Position numbers and translations under genes: made by a program
Notes under the pieces: model-generated
Seen by the model: the letters and a program-made list of their open reading frames with translations, nothing else
Database searches by the model: none
What the model was told of the DNA's origin: nothing
Shown here: positions 13,805-14,079 of the stretch, in pieces
Numbering within the stretch: the stretch's first letter is position 1
How the letters are laid out: each line of letters begins with the position of its first letter
Source of the DNA: Gammaproteobacteria bacterium
GTDB taxonomy: Bacteria; Pseudomonadota; Gammaproteobacteria; SZUA-229
Assembly: GCA_011051475.1 (NCBI GenBank)
Contig: DRLE01000024.1
Location: 1 to 14,079, forward strand
Direction: 5' to 3'
Length of the DNA stretch: 14,079 bases

Positions 13805-13826
13805 AGCCCCGAAAGGGGCTTTTTTT
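13805..13826 (+). terminator. Rho-independent terminator of tRNA-Ser
   Basis: AGCCCC-GAAA-GGGGCT forms a 6-bp stem with a GAAA tetraloop, followed by a run of T, 8 bases after the CCA end. The same terminator recurs 170 bases downstream. Confidence 0.88.
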
Positions 13827-13964
13827 ATGGCAGAGAGGAAGGGTGAGAACCCGAGTGGTTCGAAAAAATTGTCAGGAACAATTTTTCACGAGCGACAGCG
13901 AGCCCGCAGGGTCGGGCACAGGGATGTGCCCGATAATCCCTTCCAACCCAACCATCTCTGCCAT
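13827..13964. repeat. Structured repeat with tRNA-Ser-derived terminal inverted repeats, copy 1
   Basis: The element opens with ATGGCAGAGAGGAAGGG, the exact reverse complement of the tRNA-Ser 3' end plus its next two bases (13781-13797). It closes with CCCTTCC, a 10-base insert, then TCTCTGCCAT (13938-13964), an imperfect direct copy of the same end. Inside are several hairpins: GGGT-GAGA-ACCC, AAAAATTGT-CAGGA-ACAATTTTT, and CGGGCACA-GGGA-TGTGCCCG (8-bp stem with a GNRA-type loop). On the minus strand each unit ends like the T arm and acceptor 3' strand of tRNA-Ser. I do not recognise the family. Confidence 0.75.
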
Positions 13965-13976
13965 ACATAACGATAA

Positions 13977-13997
13977 CCCCGAAAGGGGCTTTTTTTT
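13977..13997 (+). terminator. Second copy of the tRNA-Ser terminator
   Basis: CCCC-GAAA-GGGG followed by CT and a T run, exactly 170 bases after the first copy (13807). It follows the degenerate tRNA-Ser end at 13938-13964, so the whole tRNA tail-terminator unit has been duplicated. Confidence 0.8.
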
Positions 13998-14079
13998 ATG
14001 GCAGAGAGGAAGGGTGAGAACCCGAGTCAGGGTTCGAAAAAATTGCCCGGAGCAATTTTTCACGAGCGACAGCGAGCCC
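13998..14079. repeat. tRNA-Ser-derived structured repeat, copy 2, cut by the window edge
   Basis: It is a direct repeat of 13827-13904 with a 3-base insertion (CAG) and a few substitutions. The central hairpin changed from TTGT/ACAA to TTGC/GCAA, so both sides of the stem changed together. It probably continues past the right edge. Confidence 0.8.

Noticed and set aside
13872..14063. Minus-strand 63-codon frame in the right-edge repeat
   Set aside because: It consists of repeat and antisense tRNA-like sequence, spans a terminator, and has no ribosome binding site.

Overview
The window reads as a chromosomal segment from a gammaproteobacterium. The minus-strand order thrS-infC-rpmI-rplT-pheS and the cluster 4.5S RNA-dnaX-ybaB-recR are typical of that class, and protein lengths and motifs match the Escherichia/Pseudomonas versions. 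No genus can be fixed from the sequence. Two c-type haems in a secreted cytochrome show a periplasmic electron-transfer branch.

Layout. 1-4299 (minus strand): tRNA-Val(GAC), thrS, infC, rpmI, rplT and the 5' part of pheS, which runs off the left edge. infC appears to start at a rare ATC codon. 4475-7284 (plus strand): a three-gene partner-switching module, made of a membrane-anchored dCache-HAMP-PP2C phosphatase, an RsbW-type ATP-binding kinase/anti-sigma protein and a STAS antagonist. 7387-9274 (minus strand): hinT, a dihaem cytochrome c fused to DUF302, and a separate secreted DUF302 protein. 9406-12564 (minus strand): the 4.5S SRP RNA, dnaX, ybaB and recR. 12714-13796 (plus strand): hemC and tRNA-Ser(GGA). 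From 13797 to the right edge there is a 170-bp-period repeat whose ends are copies of the tRNA-Ser 3' end.

The genes are mostly ordinary; the intergenic DNA is not. Seven of the gaps carry repeats from several unrelated sequence families, and most share one design: inverted arms built from short direct repeats of fixed period. There are 7-bp units at 4144-4213, 7292-7385 and 12595-12666, with a single-armed array at 10656-10683. There are 9-bp units at 700-779 and, less clearly, at 10575-10649, and 10-bp units at 10021-10198. Two REP-type paired palindromes (1533-1615 and 10070-10144) are also present, and the second lies inside the 10-bp-unit palindrome. These repeats touch functional sites: the last codons and stop of dnaX, the upstream halves of the ffs and hemC promoters, the convergent end of the partner-switching operon, and the position of the L20 translational operator between infC and rpmI.

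The strongest candidates for something undescribed are this shared periodic-palindrome design and the tRNA-Ser-derived structured repeat at the right edge. No CRISPR array, transposase, integrase or phage gene was seen.
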